Positions 9,273-17,036 of a stretch of 64,000 nucleotides of DNA are shown piece after piece (within the stretch, counting starts at the first letter, position 1; every line of letters begins with the position of its first letter). The stretch is from Chrysiogenes arsenatis DSM 11915 (GTDB lineage Bacteria; Chrysiogenota; Chrysiogenetes; Chrysiogenales; Chrysiogenaceae). A model generated the notes under the pieces. That model did no database searches, was not told the DNA's origin, and worked only from the letters and a program-made list of their open reading frames with translations. The stretch is from positions 1-64,000 of the forward strand of contig NZ_AWNK01000007.1 in assembly GCF_000469585.1 (NCBI RefSeq), written 5' to 3'. Both the position numbers and the translations under genes were made by a program.

Positions 9273-10957
9273 TCGACACCACGCTTGTCGCTCTCTTGCT
9301 CGATAAAAAAATGATTAGTGGCGATCAACTTCGCATTGCAACAACGGAACAGGCGGAGCGTCGTGAATCCATCGGCAAAATTCTCGTGCGACTTGGCTTT
9401 ATTAGCGAAGCTACCCTGCGCGACGCGGTCGGTGAAGTGTTGCAGCAAGCAAGCATCGATCTTGCTATCACGATTCCTGATCCAACGGCACTCGCACTAC
9501 TTCCGATTGAAATTGCACGGCGCTATTCCATCCTCCCTGTCTCGTATCAGGCGGACGAAAATATCCTCATCCTTGCTATGGCTGACACACAAAATCTGCT
9601 CGCGCTGGATCAAGTGCACGCCAGCATCAAACGTTCTATTGCCCTTGAACCACTGCTCGCTGGAGAAGCCGAAATCGCCCATGCGATTGATCAGTTCTAT
9701 GGTTTTGATCTTTCGATTGATGGCATTCTGCACGAAATTGAAACTGGAGAGACTGATACCTCCGCGCCCTTACTCCAAGGACATGAATATGCGCACCCTA
9801 TTGTACGTCTTGTCGATGCCCTGATGAGCGATGCGGTGAAAAAAGGGGCGTCTGATATTCACTTCGAACCGGAACAAGGATTCTTGCGCGTGCGCTACCG
9901 TATCGACGGCGTCTTGCGCCAGATTCGCAGCTTGCACGCTAAATACTGGTCAGCCATCGCCGTACGGATCAAAGTCCTTTCCCAACTGAACATTGCCGAA
10001 ACGCGCAGCCCACAAGATGGGCAGATGCAGCTGGCACTCTATGGTCGCCATGTCGATTTTCGCGTCTCTGTTCTGCCAACCTTGCATGGCGAAAATATTG
10101 TCCTGCGGATTCTTGACCGTCATCACGGGATGGTGCCGCTAGACAAGCTTGGCCTGAGTGAAGCGGCACTGCGCACGTTGCGCGATATGGTGGCGCAACC
10201 GGAAGGGATCATTCTTGTGTCTGGTCCGACCGGCAGTGGCAAAACCACCACACTCTATTCGATTCTCCACACTCTCAATAACGAACAAGTGAATATTGTC
10301 ACGCTCGAAGATCCCGTGGAATTGCCGCTCGCAGGATTGCGTCAATCCGCGATCAATGAGGCGGCCAAACTGACCTTTGCCAGTGGTATCCGCGCGTTGC
10401 TCCGGCAAGATCCCGATATTATTTTAATTGGTGAAATTCGCGACGCCGATACGGCGACGATGGCACTACGCGCCGCCATGACGGGTCATCAGGTGTATGC
10501 CACTCTGCATGCAAATTCTGCATTGGGAGCGATTCCGCGTTTGTTAGACATTGGTTTGTGTCCCGATATTCTTGCTGGATCTATTATTGGTGTTCTTGCG
10601 CAACGGCTGGTACGGCGCTTATGCCTCCACTGCCGTCAGCCGTACACACCCGACTCCGAACAACTGCAACACTATGGTATTCACGCGCCACCAGATTCGC
10701 TTACGCTTTACAACGCCGGCAGTTGTTCGGCGTGTGACTTTCAGGGGTATGACGGACGGTTGGCTTTGACGGAAATCATCCCTATGAATGACGATTTCGA
10801 CGAATGTATTGCCAGACGCGGTACTTTGCGCGAGTTGCGCCAGATTGCCAAAGATCAGGGTCATTGCACCTTGGCCGATGATGCCAGACGGCGGATTTGT
10901 GAAGGGGTTACGTCACTCGCAGAAGCGTCGCGTGTCGTTCACCTCCAGCGAGGGTAG
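9269..10957 (+). CDS. System 1: pilus assembly ATPase (GspE/PilB/MshE family)
   Basis: Hexameric AAA-type motor that powers pilin polymerisation from the cytosolic face. The 562-residue product has an N-terminal GspE_N/MshEN-like domain (about 1-150) and the catalytic core: Walker A GPTGSGKTTT at 319-328, Asp-box LEDPVE, Walker B DPDIILIGEIRD, His-box TGHQVYATLHAN, and a zinc tetracysteine motif (Cys452, Cys455, Cys486, Cys489). The second N-terminal half-motif RRESIGKILVRLGFIS resembles the c-di-GMP-binding MshEN repeat, but the first half lacks the RLG-type residues. It starts at an ATGA overlap with the TPR gene. Confidence 0.92.
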   Translation: MIDTTLVALLLDKKMISGDQLRIATTEQAERRESIGKILVRLGFISEATLRDAVGEVLQQASIDLAITIPDPTALALLPIEIARRYSILPVSYQADENILILAMADTQNLLALDQVHASIKRSIALEPLLAGEAEIAHAIDQFYGFDLSIDGILHEIETGETDTSAPLLQGHEYAHPIVRLVDALMSDAVKKGASDIHFEPEQGFLRVRYRIDGVLRQIRSLHAKYWSAIAVRIKVLSQLNIAETRSPQDGQMQLALYGRHVDFRVSVLPTLHGENIVLRILDRHHGMVPLDKLGLSEAALRTLRDMVAQPEGIILVSGPTGSGKTTTLYSILHTLNNEQVNIVTLEDPVELPLAGLRQSAINEAAKLTFASGIRALLRQDPDIILIGEIRDADTATMALRAAMTGHQVYATLHANSALGAIPRLLDIGLCPDILAGSIIGVLAQRLVRRLCLHCRQPYTPDSEQLQHYGIHAPPDSLTLYNAGSCSACDFQGYDGRLALTEIIPMNDDFDECIARRGTLRELRQIAKDQGHCTLADDARRRICEGVTSLAEASRVVHLQRG

Positions 10958-10961
10958 TCAG

Positions 10962-12170
10962 ATGCAGCCCTACACGTACACCGCAATGGATCGGTATGGC
11001 CGCACACGGCGTGGCGTTATGAATGCCACCAGTATGGATGACCTCCACGCACGGCTTCGCCAAGCAGAACTTGACCTCATTCGAGCCCGCCTTCCACGAA
11101 AAAAACGGCTGGTGCGTTTGCGTAGCACCGTTTCACGTCGTGAGTTGATGACGTTTTGTTCGCAGATATCGCAGCTCACTCGTGCAGGTATTCCGCTCGT
11201 TCAAGGGCTACACGATCTGCAGGAAGCCATGGGCAACAGTGCCTTGCAGCCTGTACTTGTTGCGTTGACAAGCAAAATTCAGGATGGCGCGACTTTTTCC
11301 GAAGCACTTCACTGTCACCCCGCCGTGTTTAATCAGGTATTTGTTCATCTGACGCGCGCAGGCGAGCAAAGCGGTCAACTACCACAGGTTTTTGGCAGTA
11401 TTGCCGACAATCTGGCGTGGGAGGACCAAACCATCGCACGTGCCAAGAAAGCGATTGCCTACCCGACGGTTGTCGCTACGGTGGTTCTGACGGTCGTCGT
11501 TATTCTGATGGTGTTCCTTGTGCCACAACTGATGCAGTTTATTACCGGTATGCGCGGCGAAATTCCAACGCATACACGTGCCTTGATTGCTACGTCGCAG
11601 TTTTTTACCCGTTATTGGTTGTTGATGTTTGGAGCAGTGATGGGCGGGGGAATACTTTTGAAAATACTCGTCACACGTTTTTCCGTTGTTCGACTCTGGG
11701 TGGATGCCGTCTTGTTGCGCCTCCCGCTCGTAGGCGCTATTCAGCGTAACATTATGCTCGCCCGCTTTTGTCAGATATTCGCCCGCATGTATCAGGCAGG
11801 TGTCCCTGTGTTGCAAACACTGCACATTGCTGAATGCACTATTGGCAATAGCGTGATTGCTCGCGCTCTGCGTGATGCCACGACGCGCATTGCGGAAGGG
11901 AGTTCGATCAACCAAAGTTTTAGTAACACGTTTTTATTTACGCCAATACCCTTACGGATGATCGCGATTGGCGAAAAAACGGGCGAGCTTGATGCGGCTC
12001 TTTTGAATGCGACCAGCTTTTATGATCGCGAAGTAACCGAGCAGATCGCACGACTTGAAACGTTGCTAGAGCCAATGTTGACGGTCATCCTTGGTGCAGT
12101 TTTGGGATGGATTATCCTTTCAGTCCTCGGGCCGGTGTACGACCTGATGGGTTCCGTCGATTCGTGGTAG
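10962..12170 (+). CDS. System 1: inner-membrane platform protein (GspF/PilC/MshG family)
   Basis: A 402-residue polytopic platform that couples the ATPase to pilin insertion. Two GspF domains are visible: MTFCSQISQLTRAGIPLVQGL (about 63-83) and ARFCQIFARMYQAGVPVLQTL (about 266-286). There are transmembrane segments near 165-190, 210-235 and 375-395, and the conserved IGEKTGELDAAL element. The ATG at 10962 comes four bases after the ATPase stop, behind AGGG. A longer frame beginning inside the ATPase gene is rejected because the family N-terminal MQPYTYTAMDRYGRTRRG starts here. Confidence 0.9.
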   Translation: MQPYTYTAMDRYGRTRRGVMNATSMDDLHARLRQAELDLIRARLPRKKRLVRLRSTVSRRELMTFCSQISQLTRAGIPLVQGLHDLQEAMGNSALQPVLVALTSKIQDGATFSEALHCHPAVFNQVFVHLTRAGEQSGQLPQVFGSIADNLAWEDQTIARAKKAIAYPTVVATVVLTVVVILMVFLVPQLMQFITGMRGEIPTHTRALIATSQFFTRYWLLMFGAVMGGGILLKILVTRFSVVRLWVDAVLLRLPLVGAIQRNIMLARFCQIFARMYQAGVPVLQTLHIAECTIGNSVIARALRDATTRIAEGSSINQSFSNTFLFTPIPLRMIAIGEKTGELDAALLNATSFYDREVTEQIARLETLLEPMLTVILGAVLGWIILSVLGPVYDLMGSVDSW

Positions 12171-12174
12171 TGCT

Positions 12175-13677
12175 ATGAAAAAAACGCATATTCTCTGTAT
12201 CTCGACGAGAGGAGTAAAGGTCTACCAGCAGCAGGGTGGCGCATGGCGTTGCGTTGCTATTTTTTTGAATCAGCCTGCTGATCAGGCCGCTTTTGGCACT
12301 TTCCTTGCGGCTATCCCAGATGCTCGGGCTTTTCTGATTGTTGATATTCCCGATGAGGAGATTAAGCTTGAGCTGGTTCCGTGGGTGCGATGGAATCGTG
12401 GTGCCCTGTTAGTCCAGACTGCTGAGCGTGTGTTTCGTCATCCATTTCGGCGCTCTATCGCTATTACAGGGCGCGAAAAACATGGGCGACGCGATGCTCA
12501 GGCCCTCTGTGCCGCTCTCCAAAGTGGCGACTCATGTGAACTATGGCTTGATATGCTGCACCGCGCCAAAACCCCCATCATGGCTCTCCGCTCCGTTGCG
12601 TTGCTTACGCCACTGCTGCTAAAATCGTTGGCGATACGTGCCCCGCATGCCGTCATTGTCACTATCCATTCGCACAGCGGGGTGCGTCAAAGTTACGTTC
12701 GCGATGGTCAGTTGGCGTTTACCCGCCTCAGTCCAATCGCAGCCGTTGATTCGCTGCACGAGTATGCCGAGATGATTTTACAGGAAGTTGCCAAAACAAC
12801 CCGCTACCTGTTGCGCCTTGCTGCGGGCGAGGTAGTGCCAGAAGCGGCCTCTATTTGGATTGTTGGCGAGCCCGAACTTATCAGTGCGATCACCACTCTC
12901 CATTCTCGTCAACACATGCCGTTTCTGTTGAGCGGTATTCCGCATACGAATGTCGATGAGGCGAATACAAAGAGCGTTGAGCGCTCATGTGCCGATCCTC
13001 TTTTTGCCAGGCTTATTCAACAGGCACGCGGCAGCGATTATCGCACTGCGTATGATTGTCGCTATGCTATCAACCGCTCGTTCAAACGTACTCTGGTGGG
13101 AGTTGCGTTGCTGGTAACTCTGCTTTGCGGCGCTACGACCCTCTCGCTTTTGCAACGGACACACGCGCTGAATGAAACGGTGCAAGATTCCCAAAAGAGA
13201 TTGGTAGAGATGCGGACGGCACTCATTGAGGACGCAGCAGAAGTCCCTTCGGCTCCGGTGTACGTGCTCCGTGATACGGTACAGACGTTCGCATGGCTTG
13301 CCGGACAGTATACGTTGCCGCAACAACTTCTGATCGCAGTGAGTCATGTTCTCGCGGACTATCCGCTATTTCGCATTCAAACGGTCATGTGGCAACAGAA
13401 TGTGAATCATGCGCAACTGGTTACCGAACTTGCGGGGGTCGTTGAGGGGCAACACCTCAGCTTGCATGCAATGTATACCCGTTTTCACACGCTTGTGTCG
13501 GCGCTACGCGCGGCACTTCCCAACGGAATTTCTGTCGAAAGCCTCACGTCGCCAGCCGATGCGTACACGACGATGGCCTCCACCATTCGCTCGGAAACCG
13601 AACCCCTGCGTGCCCCATTTGCTATTCGTATCACCTTTCAGGCAGCAGATATGCCGCATGGAGTAGGTGCACCATGA
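12175..13677 (+). CDS. System 1: single-chain PilM/PilN-like (GspL-like) assembly protein
   Basis: A 500-residue protein. Residues 1-300 look like a divergent actin-fold (PilM/MshI/GspL cytoplasmic) domain, for example the alternating VIVTIHSHSGVRQSYVRDGQL stretch near 160-180. One transmembrane helix follows (about 306-326), then a coiled coil (about 328-350) and a periplasmic PilN-like ferredoxin domain. In system 2 these functions are split over two genes (28862 and 29845), so this one chain appears to do both jobs, as GspL does in type II secretion. It starts two codons after the platform gene and overlaps the next by ATGA. No single strong motif is present; the call rests on architecture and context. 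Confidence 0.65.
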   Translation: MKKTHILCISTRGVKVYQQQGGAWRCVAIFLNQPADQAAFGTFLAAIPDARAFLIVDIPDEEIKLELVPWVRWNRGALLVQTAERVFRHPFRRSIAITGREKHGRRDAQALCAALQSGDSCELWLDMLHRAKTPIMALRSVALLTPLLLKSLAIRAPHAVIVTIHSHSGVRQSYVRDGQLAFTRLSPIAAVDSLHEYAEMILQEVAKTTRYLLRLAAGEVVPEAASIWIVGEPELISAITTLHSRQHMPFLLSGIPHTNVDEANTKSVERSCADPLFARLIQQARGSDYRTAYDCRYAINRSFKRTLVGVALLVTLLCGATTLSLLQRTHALNETVQDSQKRLVEMRTALIEDAAEVPSAPVYVLRDTVQTFAWLAGQYTLPQQLLIAVSHVLADYPLFRIQTVMWQQNVNHAQLVTELAGVVEGQHLSLHAMYTRFHTLVSALRAALPNGISVESLTSPADAYTTMASTIRSETEPLRAPFAIRITFQAADMPHGVGAP

Positions 13678-14276
13678 GGTTACTCTGGCAAGCCTTTGAT
13701 TGGTCAGTATTGAAAACAACGGTGCTGACGACGGTGATAGTGAGTGTGAGTGCTATAATGGTTTTTGGGAGTATTTTGACTCGCTATCAGAGTGCACAAA
13801 AACACTTACAAGACGTTCAGCGCGAACGGCATCAGGTAGAGCGGGCGCTCGCGCAGCAAGCGCAGCAGCATCGTGAGCAGGAGCAGTACGGTGCCATTTT
13901 TACGGCATTACCGCATGTCATGGACAACGGTGTTCCACGACATCTCGATCTGCTGGACCAACTTGAAGATATCGCAGAAACAGTCACTATCCCGTATCTT
14001 ACTGTGCGCATGGCGTCACTCCAGCCCTTTTATGATCCTCGTTGGAACGAGGCAACCGTTGCCGTTGAAACGGTTCACCTTGATATGCAGCTACGGCACG
14101 AAGTCGATCTCTTCCGACTCATTGAAGCGTTGCACGTGCACCATATTCAAGGGGATCTCCATTGGCCGCATTGCTTGCTTCAACGAACTTCCGTGACAGA
14201 TGCACTGGTTCTGGCGACTTGCGAACTCTCCCTGTACTCCGTTTCTCCCGTTACGCCAGCGAAGGGGGAGCGATGA
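13674..14276 (+). CDS. System 1: PilO/MshJ-like inner-membrane alignment protein
   Basis: A 200-residue bitopic protein with a transmembrane helix at about 15-36, a Gln/Glu-rich coiled coil at about 42-75 (QKHLQDVQRERHQVERALAQ), and a small alpha/beta periplasmic domain. This is the layout of PilO/GspM/MshJ, which dimerises with PilN in the periplasm to align the secretin and platform. It is joined by ATGA overlaps to both neighbours. Primary sequence is divergent, so the family call is positional and architectural. Confidence 0.65.
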   Translation: MRLLWQAFDWSVLKTTVLTTVIVSVSAIMVFGSILTRYQSAQKHLQDVQRERHQVERALAQQAQQHREQEQYGAIFTALPHVMDNGVPRHLDLLDQLEDIAETVTIPYLTVRMASLQPFYDPRWNEATVAVETVHLDMQLRHEVDLFRLIEALHVHHIQGDLHWPHCLLQRTSVTDALVLATCELSLYSVSPVTPAKGER

Positions 14277-14677
14277 ACCAAAGACAAAAGGCAATACTCA
14301 CGTGCGCACTCCTGCTTCCTACTACGGCCATGGCATCCGTGCTTGAAACTTTCGGTACGCTGCTGACAACAGCCGATGAACGTCGTGCGCTTGAACACGT
14401 CCAAGACGCACTTCCGGTGCACATAGTGCCCGTTGCGCCCACCGCTGTAATGCCGCAGATAACGCTCCATGGCTTTGTACTGCGGCAAAATTCCCAAGGA
14501 ACGGTCTGGTACAATCGCACATCAATCATGTTACGCGATACGCCTACCGATGGAATGATCGTCGCACCCGCCATGTGTAAAACCGCTTGTATCCGTATAC
14601 AAACAGCAGATGGGCATGTACACACTCTTCGTGCTGGCGAAAGCACAAGAAAGCCGATCGAGCCACCCTATGAATAA
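14273..14677 (+). CDS. System 1: small exported MshK/PilP-like protein
   Basis: A 134-residue protein with an N-terminal signal or anchor (CALLLPTTAMA, about 9-20) and a short beta-rich domain containing ITLHGFVLRQNSQGTVWYNR. The pattern of a glycine turn followed by TVWYN resembles the beta-domain of PilP/GspC/MshK connectors, which link the inner-membrane complex to the secretin. Two cysteines (MCKTAC) are in the domain. The start was taken at the ATGA overlap with the preceding gene; the ORF opens 37 codons upstream, but without a ribosome site. Confidence in the export and operon role is fair, and in the exact family low. Confidence 0.6.
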   Translation: MNQRQKAILTCALLLPTTAMASVLETFGTLLTTADERRALEHVQDALPVHIVPVAPTAVMPQITLHGFVLRQNSQGTVWYNRTSIMLRDTPTDGMIVAPAMCKTACIRIQTADGHVHTLRAGESTRKPIEPPYE

Positions 14678-15554
14678 CCACACGAAACACCAAAAGGGAG
14701 CTGTCCTCTTAATCGTATTGCTGCTCATAGTGGTGGGTGGAGCTGCCATCGCTGTGCGCGGCTATGGTGGCAGTGAACAGGGGCAGCAGCGTCGCGACGC
14801 CTATACGCGGTATGCACTTTTGCAAGCCAAAGAGGCACTTATTGCGCGTGCCGTTGCCGATGCCAATCGCCCCGGCAGTCTTCCCTGTCCCGATCTGGAT
14901 AACGACGGCAGCGCGGAGATGTTTGTGGGAAATCACTGTACATTTTACCTTGGGCGCTTCCCCGGTAAAACTATGCGCTTGCCGAACTATCGCGACGGTT
15001 CGGGCGAAACCATCTGGTACGCCTTTGACCCGCAGTTTCGCGATCATCCAAGTGCCATGCCACTCACCAGTGCCTTGAGCGGAAGTCTGACCATTACCGG
15101 CGATACCCCTTACGAACAGGTGATTGCTGTCGTGATTGCTCCCAATTTTGCTTTTGCCGACCAGCCACGTTCGGCAGCCACCAGCGAACACGTATCGTTG
15201 TATTTAGAAGGAGAAAACAACTCCGATGATCATACCCGCTTTCGCGCGGCACCACTGAGTGAACAGACGAATGATAGAGTGCTCGCTATCACCCACGGCG
15301 AATTGATGGGGGCGGTCACGGCGCGGGTTGCGGCGGACGTGGCTGCGGTACTGAGTGCACAGGCAAACTTCCCCCTTACACTTGATTCTATCGATTCTAG
15401 CGATATTGCCTATTGGGAAGCAAACTGGTCGACCGCTGTAGACAGCTACACGCGCACCACGTCCACTTCAGCCACCATTGCGTTTGTCGGATGCTCCATT
15501 CTGTATACGTTGGTGCAGGGACAAAAACCCTTGCGGAGCCAAACACGATGTTAA
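14670..15554 (+). CDS. System 1: large prepilin-like protein without Glu5 (GspK/PilX/MshP-like)
   Basis: A 294-residue protein with a type III-like leader: a basic stretch ends in QKG, then the hydrophobic helix AVLLIVLLLIVVGGAAIAV follows. The usual Glu at mature position 5 is absent, as in GspK-type tip pseudopilins. The globular part contains NRPGSLPCPDLDNDGSAEMF, a pattern also seen in the next gene (GRLPCPATPT). That suggests a paired Cys-containing pilin fold. It overlaps the MshK-like gene by eight bases and the next gene by seven. Likely role: a tip or initiation pseudopilin of system 1. Confidence 0.7.
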   Translation: MNNHTKHQKGAVLLIVLLLIVVGGAAIAVRGYGGSEQGQQRRDAYTRYALLQAKEALIARAVADANRPGSLPCPDLDNDGSAEMFVGNHCTFYLGRFPGKTMRLPNYRDGSGETIWYAFDPQFRDHPSAMPLTSALSGSLTITGDTPYEQVIAVVIAPNFAFADQPRSAATSEHVSLYLEGENNSDDHTRFRAAPLSEQTNDRVLAITHGELMGAVTARVAADVAAVLSAQANFPLTLDSIDSSDIAYWEANWSTAVDSYTRTTSTSATIAFVGCSILYTLVQGQKPLRSQTRC

Positions 15555-16216
15555 CTATCTCTCGCTGGCAGAACGGTTTCACCCTTATCGAACTCGCGGT
15601 TGTGCTGGCGATCATCGGCATTCTGCTCGGTGGCGCTTTTTACCCGCTTTCGTCGAGTCTTGAAAGTATGCGCCGCAGCGATGCCCGCAAGCAACTCGAC
15701 CGCATCCTTGAATCGCTCTACGGTTTCGCGCAAATACACGGGCGGCTCCCTTGCCCCGCTACGCCAACACTTGCGACTGGTTCGAATGGCGCCGGAAACG
15801 AAAACTGCGCTCTCGATCGTGGTGTTGTGCCGTGGGCAACCCTTGGTCTGGTGGAAACCGACCCGTGGGGCAACCGCATTTCGTACCGCATTCGCGACAC
15901 CTTCGGTACCACAGTTCCAAAAATCACTCTGGCTTCGGAAGGGAATATGACGGTGCGTGATCAAGAAAGCGGTGGCACAATTATCGCAAGTCTACTTCCT
16001 GCTGTACTCGTATCACACGGTAAAAATGGATTTTATGCCTACCTTCCCAGTGGTTTACGCCGTGGTGCGTCGGGTAGCGCTGACGAAAATACCAACAACA
16101 TGAGCACGGTCACTTTTGTCATGCAGGATCAAACTGAATATTTTGATGACATCGTCAGCTGGGTATCGCCGTACCTCTTCGCGCAGCGAATGGTTGCTGC
16201 GGGACAGTTACCATAA
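15548..16216 (+). CDS. System 1: prepilin with N-terminal methylation motif
   Basis: A 222-residue prepilin: leader of ten residues, then QNG^FTLIELAVVLAIIGILLGG with Glu5 in place. The globular domain has RLPCPATP and a region GNENCALDRGVVPWATLGL typical of large minor pilins that may bind calcium. The ATG at 15548 lies inside the end of the preceding gene; the frame opens farther upstream without support. It is a minor pilin or pseudopilin of system 1, and processing would need a prepilin peptidase encoded elsewhere. Confidence 0.85.
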   Translation: MLTISRWQNGFTLIELAVVLAIIGILLGGAFYPLSSSLESMRRSDARKQLDRILESLYGFAQIHGRLPCPATPTLATGSNGAGNENCALDRGVVPWATLGLVETDPWGNRISYRIRDTFGTTVPKITLASEGNMTVRDQESGGTIIASLLPAVLVSHGKNGFYAYLPSGLRRGASGSADENTNNMSTVTFVMQDQTEYFDDIVSWVSPYLFAQRMVAAGQLP

Positions 16217-16255
16217 CCGTAGCTCCGGCTACACAACACTATTTTGGAGGGTTAC

Positions 16256-16915
16256 ATGCACCATCGAACACATGCCGGTTTTACGCTTATTGAAGCCGCT
16301 ATTGTCCTGGTTATTGTCGGACTATTGATTGGAGGGATTTTAAAAGGTCAAGAACTGATTGCTTCGGCCAAGGTCAAGCAGACGATCAGCGATATGAATG
16401 GCATATCTACCGCCTACAATGCATACGTTGACGAATATCGCCGCCAACCCGGCGACGATGGTCCTGCGGCAACGCTCACCGCTCGCGGAGGAAGCTGGTC
16501 GGAACTTTCCGGGAGTGCGGTCGGTAACCGCAATGGCATTGTTGACGCCGCACTTGCTAGCACGTTTACTGGAAGTGAAGAAGGGGGGTATTTCTGGAAT
16601 CATTTGCGTGCGGCGGGATTTATGAGTGGCGATGTTCAAGCGACAGGAGTAGACACGCTGCCACTGAATCCGTTTGGTGGACGATTCGGCTTCACGAGTG
16701 CCACTGCCTTTGGGCTGACGGGCAATAAAATTTGTGCTTCCGAAGTTTCCGGTAGGGCGGCTGCGGCTATTGATACCCAAATCGACGATGGAAAGCCAAA
16801 TTCAGGGCAAGTGCGCGCGGCACAAGCCACCGCTGGCGCACATACCGCACCAAGTGCTACCGCGGCTACGTCATATAGCGAAGATCAAGTGTACACGCTC
16901 TGTCGACGACTGTAA
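16256..16915 (+). CDS. System 1: prepilin, possible main subunit
   Basis: A 219-residue prepilin with leader MHHRTHAG, cleavage before FTLIEAAIVLVIVGLLIGG, and Glu5 present. A C-terminal cysteine (YTLCRRL) could bond with KICASEV. The ATG at 16256 follows an excellent GGAGGG site and is separated from the preceding gene by 39 bases, so it may be translated independently and more strongly. A TTG at 16244 was rejected as start. It is the last prepilin of the operon and a reasonable candidate for the most abundant subunit, but that is inference. Confidence 0.82.
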   Translation: MHHRTHAGFTLIEAAIVLVIVGLLIGGILKGQELIASAKVKQTISDMNGISTAYNAYVDEYRRQPGDDGPAATLTARGGSWSELSGSAVGNRNGIVDAALASTFTGSEEGGYFWNHLRAAGFMSGDVQATGVDTLPLNPFGGRFGFTSATAFGLTGNKICASEVSGRAAAAIDTQIDDGKPNSGQVRAAQATAGAHTAPSATAATSYSEDQVYTLCRRL

Positions 16916-16948
16916 GGGGAGTTGCGCGGAAGGTTTTTTGTCGTTCAA

Positions 16949-16977
16949 TAGACAGTGGCGCTATTTTCTGTTTTAAT
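16949..16977 (+). promoter_or_regulatory. Candidate promoter of the Ig-repeat lipoprotein gene
   Basis: TAGACA (16949-16954) and TTTAAT (16972-16977) are separated by 17 bases, about 60 bases before the ATG at 17037. Confidence 0.5.
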
Positions 16978-17036
16978 GTGACTCTACATGCAGAGATATT
17001 CGCCGTTGAGATTTTCCCCGAGGAGGAATTTAGAGT

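Noticed and set aside
10788-10961. Longer N terminus for the system 1 platform protein
   Set aside because: The extra codons lie inside the ATPase gene in another frame, and the family start MQPYTYTAMDRYGR begins at 10962.
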